Shown here one piece after another: positions 33,127 through 40,687 of a stretch of 64,000 bases of DNA (the stretch's first letter is position 1; each line of letters starts with the position of its first letter). The position numbers were made by a program, and so were the translations under genes. Source of the stretch: DASUPK01 sp963833375 (GTDB lineage Bacteria > Actinomycetota > Thermoleophilia > Solirubrobacterales > 70-9); contig CAWHXR010000001.1 of NCBI GenBank assembly GCA_963833375.1, positions 186,001-250,000 on the forward strand. Direction: 5' to 3'. The notes under the pieces were generated by a model. The model saw only the letters and a list, made by a program, of their open reading frames with translations, was not told the DNA's origin and made no database searches.

Positions 33127-34143
33127 TCAGCCCGAGCCCGGTGTTCTCAGGGAATGACCGACCGGGGTCTCGAGCATGGCCCGGATCGACTGCGGCGAGG
33201 CCCAGTAGAGGACCCCCGCCCCGCCCGCCTTGAGGATCTCGCGGGTACACGCGGCTGCCTGGCCGGGACCGATCCGCTCCACGGCCTCGGACGCCTTTGG
33301 GTTCGGTGCCTGGTCGAAGGCGATCTCGAAACCCAGGTGCTGCAGCAGCTCCCGGCCGATGTCGGGCGGGCCGCCCGAGACGCGCAGGGGCTCGCCGAAG
33401 ACCCCCTTGTATTGCGAGATCAGCTGGGCCGTCAGGCCTCCGATCAGCGGCCCCGGGGCGGACGGCGTGCCGCAGTTCGGCTGGGACTGGATCACCTGAT
33501 AGCCGCGATGCAGAGGGTCGAGGGCGAAGTTGGCCTCCGCGATCACCCTCGCGGTCCGGCCGTAATCCCAGGGAGGCATGTAGTCGGGCACCAGGCCCAT
33601 CCGCGTCCGCGTGGCCGAGAGCCGTTTGGAGAGCAGCCGGAGACGCTCGCTGATGCGGGCGAGGTTCGCAGGCAAGGCAGGTGTCCAATGCCCCTGGCCG
33701 GCGTCGTCCCAGGTGTCAGGCTCCCAGTCGACGAGCACCGCGTCCAGCTCGGGGCGGCCGACCAGGGCGAACTCGTAGCCCGGCTTCTGGGGGTCCGGGC
33801 TGAGACCGGTCAGCGTCACGATCCGGTTGCATGGGAACTTCTCGCTGATCCGGTCGAGTGAGTCCTCCCAGTCATCCGGCTTGGAGCCCGGGAACTCCGT
33901 GTTGATCACGAAGACGTCGCGGGGCAGGATCCGATCTCGGAGAGCTTCCTCGATCTGGTCGACGTCGGAGGCCTGGTTGACGCGAATCCCCATCGTGAAC
34001 GCAGCGGGGCCGTCGCCCGGTGGGGTGAGCGCCAGGTCGAGGGTGGGCCGGCAGCTCACCGGCTGCGCCGAGCTGCCCGCGCAGGAGGCGAGCTGCAGGG
34101 CGACAGCGACCAGGGCTCCGATCGCCAGCGCCCCGCGAATCAT
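33127..34143 (-). CDS. Large hypothetical lipoprotein
   Basis: A 338-residue exported lipoprotein with lipobox QLASC after the segment IGALVAVALQ. The mature part alternates strands and helices in a way suggestive of a TIM barrel: FTMGIRVNQASDVDQIEEAL, DAVLVDWEPDTWDDAG, RMGLVPDYMPPWDYGR, GFEIAFDQAPNP and AGGAGVLYWASPQSIRAML. The DWEPDTW segment places acids at a strand end as in some glycosidases, but no family is recognised. It converges on the upstream hypothetical gene with only ten bases between stops. Confidence 0.65.
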   Translation of the reverse strand: MIRGALAIGALVAVALQLASCAGSSAQPVSCRPTLDLALTPPGDGPAAFTMGIRVNQASDVDQIEEALRDRILPRDVFVINTEFPGSKPDDWEDSLDRISEKFPCNRIVTLTGLSPDPQKPGYEFALVGRPELDAVLVDWEPDTWDDAGQGHWTPALPANLARISERLRLLSKRLSATRTRMGLVPDYMPPWDYGRTARVIAEANFALDPLHRGYQVIQSQPNCGTPSAPGPLIGGLTAQLISQYKGVFGEPLRVSGGPPDIGRELLQHLGFEIAFDQAPNPKASEAVERIGPGQAAACTREILKAGGAGVLYWASPQSIRAMLETPVGHSLRTPGSG

Positions 34144-34224
34144 CGGTCGCCCCTGGCAGCCGTGTTGGGCACGCGCTCCTTATCGGCACGCCGGCCCGGC
34201 CCTCAATACCAACTAGCTAACTAG

Positions 34225-34449
34225 CTACATGGCCATCATCACATCGGATTCAGGCGCTTCGGCGGCCTTCGGCCTCGCCCCTCCCTCGGAGCTCTTCAGG
34301 AGGCCCAGGCCGATCAGCGGGAAGAGCAGGACGGAGAGCAGGCCGGCGCCGATCAGCGCCGCCCCCTCGGCCGCGCTGACCAGCCCGAGGCTTTGCATGG
34401 AAAGCGGCAGCTCTGCCAGCTGTCTTCGGATGCGCCTTGAGGTTCGCAT
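34225..34449 (-). CDS. Small putative membrane protein containing a repeat copy
   Basis: A 74-residue frame with one membrane helix (ALIGAGLLSVLLFPLIGLGLL) and an acidic/Ala C-terminus. Its coding DNA includes a copy of the dispersed GCTTT-GCATGG-AAAGC hairpin (34390-34405), read on the opposite strand. A second start inside that hairpin (34398) would give 57 residues. The ATG at 34449 has a modest AGGTCGAG in front. Coding status is uncertain. Confidence 0.4.
   Translation of the reverse strand: MRTSRRIRRQLAELPLSMQSLGLVSAAEGAALIGAGLLSVLLFPLIGLGLLKSSEGGARPKAAEAPESDVMMAM
34390..34405 (+). repeat. Paired-hairpin repeat, single-hairpin copy a
   Basis: GCTTTGCATGGAAAGC, the second hairpin of the dispersed repeat, with five-base-pair stem and GCATGG loop. 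The first hairpin is absent. Confidence 0.6.
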
Positions 34450-34569
34450 CGCTCGACCTGAGGGAGCTTGGCCCGGCGGGTGGAGCGTGCATCCCCGTTG
34501 ACATCGTCTCGGGAGCCCTGGTAGCGTCGCCGCGAGGAAGCAATTCCGGGGTGACTCGGAAGGGAGCGG

Positions 34570-35913
34570 ATGGGTTTTCGCACGGCGAGGCGGCTGGGAC
34601 GGGTTGGCGTGCTCGGGACGATGGCTGCAATGCTGGTGGGTGCGCCAGCGCTTGGGGCGGTAGTCGAGCCCAACACGTTCAGCGATGAGAATGGCGGCGG
34701 CACCGGCTGCTCCCTGCGGGAGGCCATCCTGGCCACCAACACCGACACCGCGTTCGGTGGGTGTCCGGCTGGCAGCGGCGCCGACACGATCTCGCTCGTC
34801 GCCGGGACGTACGGGCTATCGATCCCGCCTGGCACAACCGGTGACGACAAGCTCGACGGCGATCTCGACGTCGAAGGACAGCTGACGATCACGCACGCCG
34901 GCGTCACGCCGGCCGCAATCGACGGGGGCGGGGTCCACCGAGTGATTCATGTGCTCGGCGCCGCAAACCTGACCGCATCGGGGTTCACGATCAGGAACGG
35001 CAGGACCAGCCAGTCGGGTGCCGGGATTCGAAACGAGGGGAGCCTCGAGCTCTCAAACGCGACGGTAGCTGGGAATGAGACGACGGCGAGCTTCGGCGGC
35101 GGGATCGCGAACTCCGGCACGGCCACCATGTCGCTCACCAACGTGACGGTGTCCGGCAACCGCGCCGAAAGCGACGGCGGCGGTATCGACCAGGGCATCG
35201 GCGGACGGTTGGACCTGAACAACGTCACGATCACCGGCAACACGACCGACATCAGTGGAGACACCGGAGGCGGTGGAGGCATCTTCAACGCAGGGGGGAC
35301 CATCAACCTCAAGAACACGATCATCGCCCGGAACCACGACCACACTTCGGACCCGATCGGCAAGTCGGCCGACTGCGGTGGGGCTGCCCTCACCTCGGGC
35401 CGGAACAACCTGATCGGTGACACGACCGGCTGCAACTTCGTGGCCTCGGGCGGGGACAAGATCAACGTCAACCCACTGCTCGGACCGCTCGCGAACAACG
35501 GCGGCGCGACCTTCACGCATGCCCTGCTCGCCCGAAGCCCGGCGGTGAATGCGGGTGGCGCGGGTGCTGCGCCCACCGACCAGCGCGGCGTTCCGCGCCG
35601 GGCGCCCGACATCGGCGCGTACGAGTTCGCGAGATGCGGCGGGACGGTGGTCAACCTGGTCGGTACCTCGGCCCCCGACAGGCTTGTCGGCACGAGGGCG
35701 GCCGACGGCGTGCTCGCCCTGTCCGGCAGCGACAAGCTCAGCGGGTTCGCCGGCAACGACGGCCTCTGCGGCGGTCGCGGCAAGGACAAGCTCAAGGGCG
35801 GCGGCGGCAAGGACAGGCTCGTCGGCGGTCCCGGCCGCGACTTCGTTGTCGGCGGCAAGGGCAATGACCGCTGCAAGGGCGGGGCAGGCAAGGACGTCGA
35901 GAAGAGCTGCTGA
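34570..35913 (+). CDS. Secreted CSLREA-domain beta-helix protein with RTX-like repeats
   Basis: A 447-residue exported protein. A signal peptide (MGFRTARRLGRVGVLGTMAAMLVGAPALGA) is followed by a CSLREAI element near residue 47, then right-handed beta-helix repeats rich in Gly-Asn turns (GAGIRNEGSLELSNATVAGNE, GGGIANSGTATMSLTNVTVSGN). A choice-of-anchor-like segment INVNPLLGPLANNGGATFTHALL lies near residue 300. The last 80 residues carry RTX-like GGxGxD calcium-binding repeats (GGGKDRL, GGPGRDF, GGKGNDR) that end in a Cys. It likely acts outside the cell as a surface or adhesive protein, with calcium-dependent folding. Confidence 0.82.
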   Translation: MGFRTARRLGRVGVLGTMAAMLVGAPALGAVVEPNTFSDENGGGTGCSLREAILATNTDTAFGGCPAGSGADTISLVAGTYGLSIPPGTTGDDKLDGDLDVEGQLTITHAGVTPAAIDGGGVHRVIHVLGAANLTASGFTIRNGRTSQSGAGIRNEGSLELSNATVAGNETTASFGGGIANSGTATMSLTNVTVSGNRAESDGGGIDQGIGGRLDLNNVTITGNTTDISGDTGGGGGIFNAGGTINLKNTIIARNHDHTSDPIGKSADCGGAALTSGRNNLIGDTTGCNFVASGGDKINVNPLLGPLANNGGATFTHALLARSPAVNAGGAGAAPTDQRGVPRRAPDIGAYEFARCGGTVVNLVGTSAPDRLVGTRAADGVLALSGSDKLSGFAGNDGLCGGRGKDKLKGGGGKDRLVGGPGRDFVVGGKGNDRCKGGAGKDVEKSC

Positions 35914-35916
35914 GCT

Positions 35917-36057
35917 CTACCTGAGCCAGGTCCGGACGATCCCGTTCGCAAAGCCGATGCCGTCGCGGACGACCGCGGGCTTCTTCGAGTGGTCGTGGGT
36001 GCGCTTGGCGAGAGTCACCGGGACCTCCGTGGCCGGGATGCCGCTACGGTCGCCGTG
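35917..36057 (-). pseudogene. 3' remnant of a family-2 glycosyltransferase gene
   Basis: The minus-strand frame ending at 35917 reads EVPVTLAKRTHDHSKKPAVVRDGIGF followed by ANGIVRTWLR and a stop. The combination of a PVxxxxRxHxxSK element and a following helical tail looks like the end of dolichol-phosphate-sugar transferases. No upstream part is found, so it is at most a fragment. It overlaps no other convincing gene. Confidence 0.35.
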
Positions 36058-36220
36058 AGCGGTGTCTTGCGCTTTCTCCCGCGCAATTGGGCGCCTCGAA
36101 GCACCCCTTGGGTTCCATGAGATCGAGACAGCAGCGGGGGCCGAGAGAAACCGGTTACGGTCTCTCGCGCCCACACACCGACACCGCACAGCATCTCGCT
36201 GTGGGAAAGACGAGGCAACG

Positions 36221-36481
36221 ATGGCAACGGTGCTTGTGTTCCACGAGGTAGACGACGTCGACCACTGGCTTGCTTCGCCGAAGCGAGCGGAATTCTTCGG
36301 GCCGCGGGGCATTACGGTGCGCACTTTTCGGGACCCGGAGGGTTCGAATCGGGTCGGGCTGCTCGTGGAGGTCCCCGACATCTCTGACTGGGAGGAGGCC
36401 CTGCAGAGTGAGGCGGCGGCGGAGGCAATGAAGTTCGACGGTGTTCGCCCCGAGACGATTTTGGGACTCGTCGAGGCGTAG
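36221..36481 (+). CDS. Small hypothetical protein, possible dimeric alpha/beta-barrel
   Basis: An 86-residue protein beginning MATVLVFHEVDDVDHWLAS and containing FFGPRGITVRTFRDPEGSNRVGLLVEVPD. The strand-helix-strand pattern resembles small ferredoxin-like or antibiotic-monooxygenase-like folds. A GAGG site stands six bases ahead of the ATG. It is not linked to a recognised operon. The 160 bases before it (36058-36220) show no gene. Confidence 0.6.
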   Translation: MATVLVFHEVDDVDHWLASPKRAEFFGPRGITVRTFRDPEGSNRVGLLVEVPDISDWEEALQSEAAAEAMKFDGVRPETILGLVEA

Positions 36482-36576
36482 TACCGCTGCTCGCGCTAAG
36501 CGGAAGCTGGAATCTGAGCGCTGTGCTCGGGGAGCTGATTCACGAACCGGACCGTGTGATCAGTGGGCGGGTCTCG

Positions 36577-36795
36577 TCACTCAGCCAGCGCCCGTAGCCG
36601 TACCGTCTCCGCTTGGAGTTCTTGCTCGGCCCTCCGGAGGCGCGCTTCAGACAAGATGCAAGACCGCTCTAACTCCTTCAGTTGGACAAGACTCGCCGGC
36701 CGCGGACCGTACATCTCGGCCCGGTAGAGGTCACGGCAATCGCGGTGGTAGCGGGCATCCGCTCTCAGTTCGTCCAGGCGACCCAGAGAGGTCAT
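36577..36795 (-). CDS. Small coiled-coil protein (fourth gene of tiny operon)
   Basis: A 72-residue, mostly helical protein (LGRLDELRADARYHRDCRDLYRAEMYG, then VQLKELERSCILSEARLRRAEQELQAETVRLRALAE). The last half is a strong heptad-like coiled coil with two Cys. The ATG at 36795 overlaps the TGA of the 41-residue gene upstream, giving translational coupling. A longer start at 36816 exists. No family recognised. Confidence 0.5.
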   Translation of the reverse strand: MTSLGRLDELRADARYHRDCRDLYRAEMYGPRPASLVQLKELERSCILSEARLRRAEQELQAETVRLRALAE

Positions 36796-36917
36796 CGCCC
36801 TGACTGCTCCCCGCATATCGCATGTAGGCGCTTGCGCTTATGGAGGGGGCAATCGCCAGCTCGCGCGCCTACAGCGATCTGCCCACGGGCTGTCTCCTCA
36901 TCTTGGCGAGCGGTCAT
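36792..36917 (-). CDS. 41-residue protein with Cys/His pair motif (third gene of tiny operon)
   Basis: A 41-codon frame from an ATG at 36917, with AAGG seven bases upstream, starting MTARQDEETARGQIAVG. It ends with CPLHKRKRLHAICGEQSGR, in which C-x2-H-x5-H-x2-C could coordinate zinc. Its stop overlaps the next ATG and its start follows the preceding stop by seven bases. The short length means the evidence is mainly arrangement. Confidence 0.4.
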   Translation of the reverse strand: MTARQDEETARGQIAVGARAGDCPLHKRKRLHAICGEQSGR

Positions 36918-36924
36918 CTCGCCT

Positions 36925-37068
36925 TCACGACCCCCGGCCCGGTCTGAGCGGGAGTGCGTTCAGGCGTCGGCGTGCTCCCATGGCTTGGGCGACCTGGCGA
37001 TCGCCATTGGCGTGATGCAACTCGCCGCGCCGTCGTGCTGCCGGTTGGGATTGCTTGCTGGTGGTCAT
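36925..37068 (-). CDS. 47-residue basic protein (second gene of tiny operon)
   Basis: A 47-codon frame beginning MTTSKQSQPAARRRGELHHA and ending ALPLRPGRGS, with a strong AGGAGGACGAG immediately before the ATG. The ATG overlaps the TGA of the upstream gene. High Arg and Gln content suggests nucleic-acid contact, but no domain is recognised. Confidence 0.5.
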   Translation of the reverse strand: MTTSKQSQPAARRRGELHHANGDRQVAQAMGARRRLNALPLRPGRGS

Positions 37069-37412
37069 CTCGTCCTCCTTGCTGGCGCTGTCGATCTGCC
37101 TCGGTCCCAGCGCTGGTCGACCCATTCAAGCCACCTCGCGCGCGTCGCAACCCGCTCCCTTGCTTCGCACAACCGGACGCAGGCGTTCGGCTCGTCCGAT
37201 GTTTCAAATGCGGCCTCGTACTGGCGGCGGCGGCGGCCCTGTTCCGCAAGCGCCCCCTCCAACCGCTCTACCGCGTCGTCGTGTGGCGAGGTCGGTGATT
37301 CTGCGGGGATGGGCTGGAGGTCCGAGGCGGCGAGCGGCTCCTCTGCCCGATCGGACCGCGGCAGCCGAACCAGGGAGCGCTCGGTTGGGGTTGGGGTGGC
37401 GGTTTCGGGCAT
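37065..37412 (-). CDS. 115-residue protein with acidic helical centre (first gene of tiny operon)
   Basis: The ATG at 37412 follows a near-perfect AAGGAGGTCAGCC site and gives MPETATPTPTERSLVRLPRSD. The middle is a helical, charged segment (DDAVERLEGALAEQGRRRRQYEAAFETSDE) and the end is Arg-rich. It is the first of four small coupled genes and is divergent from a winged-helix regulator, which probably controls it. No recognised family. Confidence 0.5.
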   Translation of the reverse strand: MPETATPTPTERSLVRLPRSDRAEEPLAASDLQPIPAESPTSPHDDAVERLEGALAEQGRRRRQYEAAFETSDEPNACVRLCEARERVATRARWLEWVDQRWDRGRSTAPARRTR

Positions 37413-37544
37413 GGCTGACCTCCTTGGGCCCTCCGCCCTGCACCGAAGGGTCCTCTTCGCTCCTGGCCTTTGTAGCCGCGGGGTTGAGGGGGACAGCCGG
37501 GTGCTCCAAAGCCAGTGGTTCGCACCACAATGTACCATGTATTC
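37413..37544. promoter_or_regulatory. Divergent promoter region of tiny operon and winged-helix regulator
   Basis: This 132-base gap separates two divergent starts. Close to the regulator start are two direct ATGTA copies in AATGTACCATGTATTC (around 37529-37544), in a locally AT-richer patch. They are plausible binding half-sites for the regulator; no classical -10/-35 pair can be fixed by eye. Confidence 0.4.
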
Positions 37545-37865
37545 ATGAAAACATCTTCTGGAAATCTGAAGCAGGGTTCTCAAGCATCAACCACCCGCTG
37601 GGACTTTCTGACAAACCACGCCCACGTCCTCGTATGTGTGGCTCATGACTCGGGCATCCGCCTGCGCGAGATCGCCGCTGCGGTAGGCATCACCGAGCGT
37701 GCTGCCCACCGGATCCTGTCCGAGCTAGTCGAAGAGGGCTACGTGTTGCGCGAGCGACAGGGCCGGCGGAACCGCTACCAGGTCAAGCCTGAGCTTCCCC
37801 TGCGGCATCCCCTCTTCCAGGAGCGGGAGGTTGGCGACCTGCTCAAAGTCCTGGCGGAGGGCTAG
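37545..37865 (+). CDS. Winged-helix (MarR/ArsR-like) transcription regulator
   Basis: A 106-residue DNA-binding protein. The core is WDFLTNHAHVLVCVAHD, followed by a helix-turn-helix RLREIAAAVGITERAAHRIL and a wing RERQGRRNRYQV, then PLRHPLFQEREVGDLLKVL. This compact form occurs often in actinobacteria as a stand-alone regulator. The ATG at 37545 starts the protein; an upstream start at 37515 is less likely. It lies next to and divergent from the four tiny genes. Confidence 0.82.
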   Translation: MKTSSGNLKQGSQASTTRWDFLTNHAHVLVCVAHDSGIRLREIAAAVGITERAAHRILSELVEEGYVLRERQGRRNRYQVKPELPLRHPLFQEREVGDLLKVLAEG

Positions 37866-37999
37866 GCAAGTCGCTAATCAGCGGGAAGGCTGGCAGGCCT
37901 CCGGCGTAGCTCTCGGTAGGTCGTAGCCGGCTCGGCCCTTTCGCTTTCGCGTGGAAGCGGAAGGCTCGGCCGTTGGGACGAGGATTCCCGAAAATAGAC

Positions 38000-38034
38000 G
38001 CTTTGGACGAGAGGCGGCGCTTTGCATGGAAAGC
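38000..38034 (+). repeat. Paired-hairpin repeat, copy b
   Basis: First hairpin GCTTT-ggacga-gaggc at 38000-38015 and second hairpin GCTTT-gcatgg-AAAGC at 38019-38034. The flanks through about 38075 (gatactgcgtgggcgatgtcg) match the 5' region of SnoaL genes elsewhere in the window, and the block 37979-38075 is nearly the same as 59580-59675. Apart from this repeat, 37866-38147 contains no gene I can support. Confidence 0.75.
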
Positions 38035-38147
38035 GGCACTCCGCCGCGAGGGATACTGCGTGGGCGATGTCGCAGATCGGCGGGCTTGCTACGAGCGCCT
38101 GTTCCGGATAGGTTCGCCCCAATTCACGGTTGACGAAAGGAGCACGG

Positions 38148-38507
38148 ATGGCCGGTGAGGTCAAGAACTTCGATTCCCCGGACGAGACCCGACCGTTTGA
38201 GGGAAAGGGAAAGGCCGACGTCGTCAACGTCGGGGGCAAGATGATCGGAAAGGCTGTCTTCGAGCCTGGCTGGAAGTGGTCCACCAACGTCAAACCAATC
38301 GCCCAGACCGACTCCTGCCAAGCACACCACGTCGGCTATTGCATCTCCGGCGGCATGACGATCCATATGGAGGACGGGTCCACCATGGAGATCAGTGCTG
38401 GCGACGTGTTCGACATACCACCGGGTCACGACGCCGAGGTCACCGGCGATGAGCCGTGCGTCCAAGTCGACTTCGGTGGGTTCGAGAAGTACGCAAAACG
38501 GGACTAG
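38148..38507 (+). CDS. Cupin-domain protein
   Basis: A 119-residue cupin. The first cupin motif is seen in SCQAHHVGYCISGGMTIHMEDG and the second in GDVFDIPPGHDAEVTGDE. Ending is CVQVDFGGFEKYAKRD. A single-domain cupin of this length commonly binds a small ligand or metal. ATG 38148 has a good site GAAAGGAGCACGG. It is flanked by two copies of the paired-hairpin repeat. Confidence 0.8.
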   Translation: MAGEVKNFDSPDETRPFEGKGKADVVNVGGKMIGKAVFEPGWKWSTNVKPIAQTDSCQAHHVGYCISGGMTIHMEDGSTMEISAGDVFDIPPGHDAEVTGDEPCVQVDFGGFEKYAKRD

Positions 38508-38527
38508 CTTTTCCGCGGACAGTTTCC

Positions 38528-38554
38528 TCGAAGCCGCCGGGCTGTCGGAGTAGT
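38528..38554 (+). pseudogene. SnoaL gene 3' tail remnant
   Basis: The stretch encodes FLEAAGLSE and a stop, directly upstream of the paired-hairpin repeat. The same eight-residue ending is found at 60848-60871, also directly before a repeat. It is too short for a gene and looks like the surviving 3' end of a SnoaL-like cassette. Confidence 0.5.
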
Positions 38555-38589
38555 GCTTTGGACGAGATGCGGCGCTTCGCATGGAAAGC
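38555..38589 (+). repeat. Paired-hairpin repeat, copy c
   Basis: First hairpin (GCTTT-ggacga-gatgc) and second hairpin (GCTTC-gcatgg-AAAGC) in the usual order. The ATG inside the second loop is the longest start of the DUF5519 gene that follows. Confidence 0.7.
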
Positions 38590-39075
38590 AGTGCTTTCTA
38601 TGCTTCCTTGATGCCGCCGCTGCCACCGCGGGTTGGCGACCGCCCGCGCACGACACCGACGAACCCGCACACCCAGCTCGATCAGCAGCCACCCGACTTG
38701 CGCTGGGTTGAGGAACTGGCGCACCGCGTCTTTGCACTGCCCGGTGTTGTCGAGAAACCCAGCCGCATTTCCGTGCCGGGCGCTCGGGCGCTCGTCTTGG
38801 CACCCGGCGAGCCGGTCGGGCCCCCGGAGGCGTTCATGATCGATCGTGAGTTCGCCCATCTTCACCCCGCTCCGGATCACAGCCTGCACGCAATGCTTCC
38901 GACCGAGACTGTCACCGAGGCCATCGCGGCCGGCTGGGCAGAGCCCCATCCCGTCGCCCTCAGAGGCCTCATCCCTCCGACCGCGGTGATGCTCTACGCG
39001 CCCCGCGACGAGGCGGAGCTCGACGTCATCGAGAGCCTGGTTCGGGACTCACACGCGTTCGCTCGCCCCGGGTGA
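38581..39075 (+). CDS. DUF5519 (luciferase-domain-like) protein
   Basis: A 164-residue protein. From about residue 39 it shows WVEELAHRVFALPGVVEKPSR, APDHSLHAMLPTETVTEAIAAG and WAEPHPVALRG, then MLYAPRDEAELDVIESLVRDS, matching the small DUF5519/luciferase domain. The longest start (38581) lies in the repeat; an ATG at 38611 is also possible and might be the original start. This family has no established chemistry. Confidence 0.65.
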   Translation: MESSAFYASLMPPLPPRVGDRPRTTPTNPHTQLDQQPPDLRWVEELAHRVFALPGVVEKPSRISVPGARALVLAPGEPVGPPEAFMIDREFAHLHPAPDHSLHAMLPTETVTEAIAAGWAEPHPVALRGLIPPTAVMLYAPRDEAELDVIESLVRDSHAFARPG

Positions 39076-39444
39076 CCGCGCTCCTGGCCGTTGCGTTGAG
39101 CCGCTGAAGTGGCCGAGCAGCGAAAGCAGCCGATCGCCACCAGCAACGAGGTTGGATATGGACGGTGCTCTTTGCGGTCCGTTGATCACTGTGATCGTCG
39201 CTTGATTCGTCACAAGGAGGACGACCCCGAAGAGGCGCATGCGGGCGCCGCGGGAGCGGGAACGACCAAGCCGACGCAATGATCCAGCGCCCATGGCGGT
39301 CTCTTGTTCTCGCTCACCCCCCACACGGTTCCGGGCGTGCCGTGCTTTGCTAAGGGCAAACAGCTGACCGGCCAGACCGAGGGCGCCAGGACACCCTCAC
39401 GCGTGAGGAGGAAACGGCTCCACAAGGCCGTAATCTGGCATCCC
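39076..39444. other. Intergenic stretch before tRNA-Arg
   Basis: About 370 bases without a convincing gene on either strand. No hairpin, repeat copy or tRNA-like piece was found. The tRNA-Arg promoter should lie near its end. Confidence 0.4.
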
Positions 39445-39518
<74 letters not shown>

Positions 39519-39662
39519 CTGCATTGATAAGCGGTTTGCAACCGTTTTGGGGAGTAGATCACCTGTCCCAAACGAACATTCCGCGAACACGAGGTCATGC
39601 ACGCACCGCCTTGCGCTCGGTGACCAGATGCCCTCTGGCCTCGAAAATCCACCCCTCGAGAG

Positions 39663-40028
39663 TTGGAACCGAACGCCACGGTCTCGGTTAGCTGCAATCC
39701 GCCGGTGGCTCAGGCCTTTGCCGGCACCGGCTCCGGCCTCATCAAGCTGAGGAAGGGAAAGTTCACCTATTCGGACATCCGCTCGGACTCGTCGTCCGCG
39801 ATCACCGGCACCGCGACGGGCAAGGTGCTCAAGAAGAAGCCCGGGGTGAGGAAGCAGATGCGGGTGGACGGCTCGGTCTCGGTCCTCGATTACAGCTTTC
39901 CCGCCTACGGCTTCCACAACTGCACGAGCGGCGGGCCGGTCCCCTACTCCGCGACCCCCTGTCGCCCCAGCCCATACACCAACCCTCCTTACATCAAGAA
40001 GTCGCTGCCGGTCTGCTCGCAGGGATAG
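39663..40028 (+). pseudogene. Probable 3' fragment of an exported-protein gene
   Basis: A 121-residue frame from a TTG with no signal peptide. It reads ATVSVSCNPPVAQAFAGTGSG, KLKKKPGVRKQMRVDGSVSV and ends in SLPVCSQG. It shows beta-prone, Lys/Gly-rich composition as in the mature part of exported proteins. The lack of signal peptide and its position between a tRNA and a repeat suggest a truncated remnant. Not assigned to a family. Confidence 0.4.
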
Positions 40029-40060
40029 CCGCATTGGACGAAAAGGGGCGGTTCGCCGAG
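40029..40060 (+). repeat. Degenerate paired-hairpin repeat, copy d
   Basis: A decayed copy (gcattggacgaaaaggggcgg then ttcgccgag) directly after the stop at 40028 and 25 bases ahead of a SnoaL start. The GGACGA loop is recognisable; the second hairpin is not. Confidence 0.45.
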
Positions 40061-40084
40061 TAGCCGCGAGATACTGGACGGGCG

Positions 40085-40300
40085 ATGTCGGAGGAGAACG
40101 TCGAGATCGTCCGCGCCTCGGCCGCGGCCTTCAACCGTGGCGACCTGGATGCGTGGCTCGAGTACTGGACGGACGACATCGACCACCGGGCGGTCGAGGG
40201 GTGCCCCCGATGAGCATGGCCCCATCCACGGCAGGGATGCCCTGCGCGTCTACGCGCAGGGCTGGCTCGACACGTTCCGGATGACCTGCTCCTGCCTGAC
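40085..40300 (+). pseudogene. SnoaL-like pseudogene, frameshifted
   Basis: From an ATG the frame reads MSEENVEIVRASAAAFNRGD and LDAWLEYWTDDIDHRAVEG, a normal SnoaL start, then stops at 40211-40213. The +1 frame continues the family pattern as HGPIHGRDALRVYAQGWLDTF before that also ends. At least one indel and loss of the 3' half are needed to explain it. It follows a degenerate repeat, as other SnoaL starts do here. Confidence 0.7.
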
Positions 40301-40346
40301 AGACCGCCGGGGTAATCGCGTGCGCACAACCTTGAACAACTGAACG

Positions 40347-40598
40347 ATGGGTGCGGAACCCGGCAAGCCCACTAGCTACGCAGGAAACTTCGCCGCTCGG
40401 GGTCGGCGCTACGGACGAGAGCCCGAGGTGAGGTGTGTTCAGTTAGAGGACTGTGAGAATCCCATACAGGCCCGCGGCCTCTGCCCCAAGCACTATCGGC
40501 GGTTGATGGGCCACGGGGACCCGCTCGGTCGGAACCAGGTCACCTGTGGTCCGGGCTGCATGCTCGGGGAGGCCCTGGGTCCTAGGCAGACACACTGA
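40347..40598 (+). CDS. Phage-like small zinc-finger protein
   Basis: An 83-residue protein with CVQLEDCENPIQARGLCPKHYRRLMGHGDP, a C-x5-C-x8-C-x2-H arrangement common in small actinophage and mobile-element proteins related to HNH-type fingers. The HNH catalytic core itself is absent. A second Cys pair (CGPGC) lies near the end. It sits 35 bases ahead of a tRNA fragment, fitting the edge of a mobile island. Confidence 0.55.
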   Translation: MGAEPGKPTSYAGNFAARGRRYGREPEVRCVQLEDCENPIQARGLCPKHYRRLMGHGDPLGRNQVTCGPGCMLGEALGPRQTH

Positions 40599-40632
40599 GT
40601 CGAGCGTGAGCCTCGAGAGAATTACCGCTCGT

Positions 40633-40663
40633 GGTGTCGCCAGTTCGATTCTGGCCTCGCCAC
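40633..40663 (+). other. tRNA 3' fragment, probably tRNA-His
   Basis: The variable-loop-like GGTGTC is followed by a complete T arm (GCCAG, loop TTCGATT, CTGGC), a seven-base acceptor 3' strand CTCGCCA and then C. A C at the discriminator position is typical of tRNA-His. The matching 5' half (TGGCGAG) is not present upstream. It looks like an attachment-site remnant. Confidence 0.55.
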
Positions 40664-40687
40664 TTTCCGAATCTGATTGTTAATCGG

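Noticed and set aside
35060..35951. Long minus-strand frames opposite the CSLREA beta-helix gene
   Set aside because: Pro/Ser/Leu-rich readings produced by the Gly/Asn repeat DNA on the other strand; no start signal or domain.
39550..39660. Direct repeat of the tRNA-Arg 3' end as an attachment site
   Set aside because: I looked for a second copy of the tRNA-Arg end downstream and found none in the window; the tRNA fragments present belong to other tRNAs.
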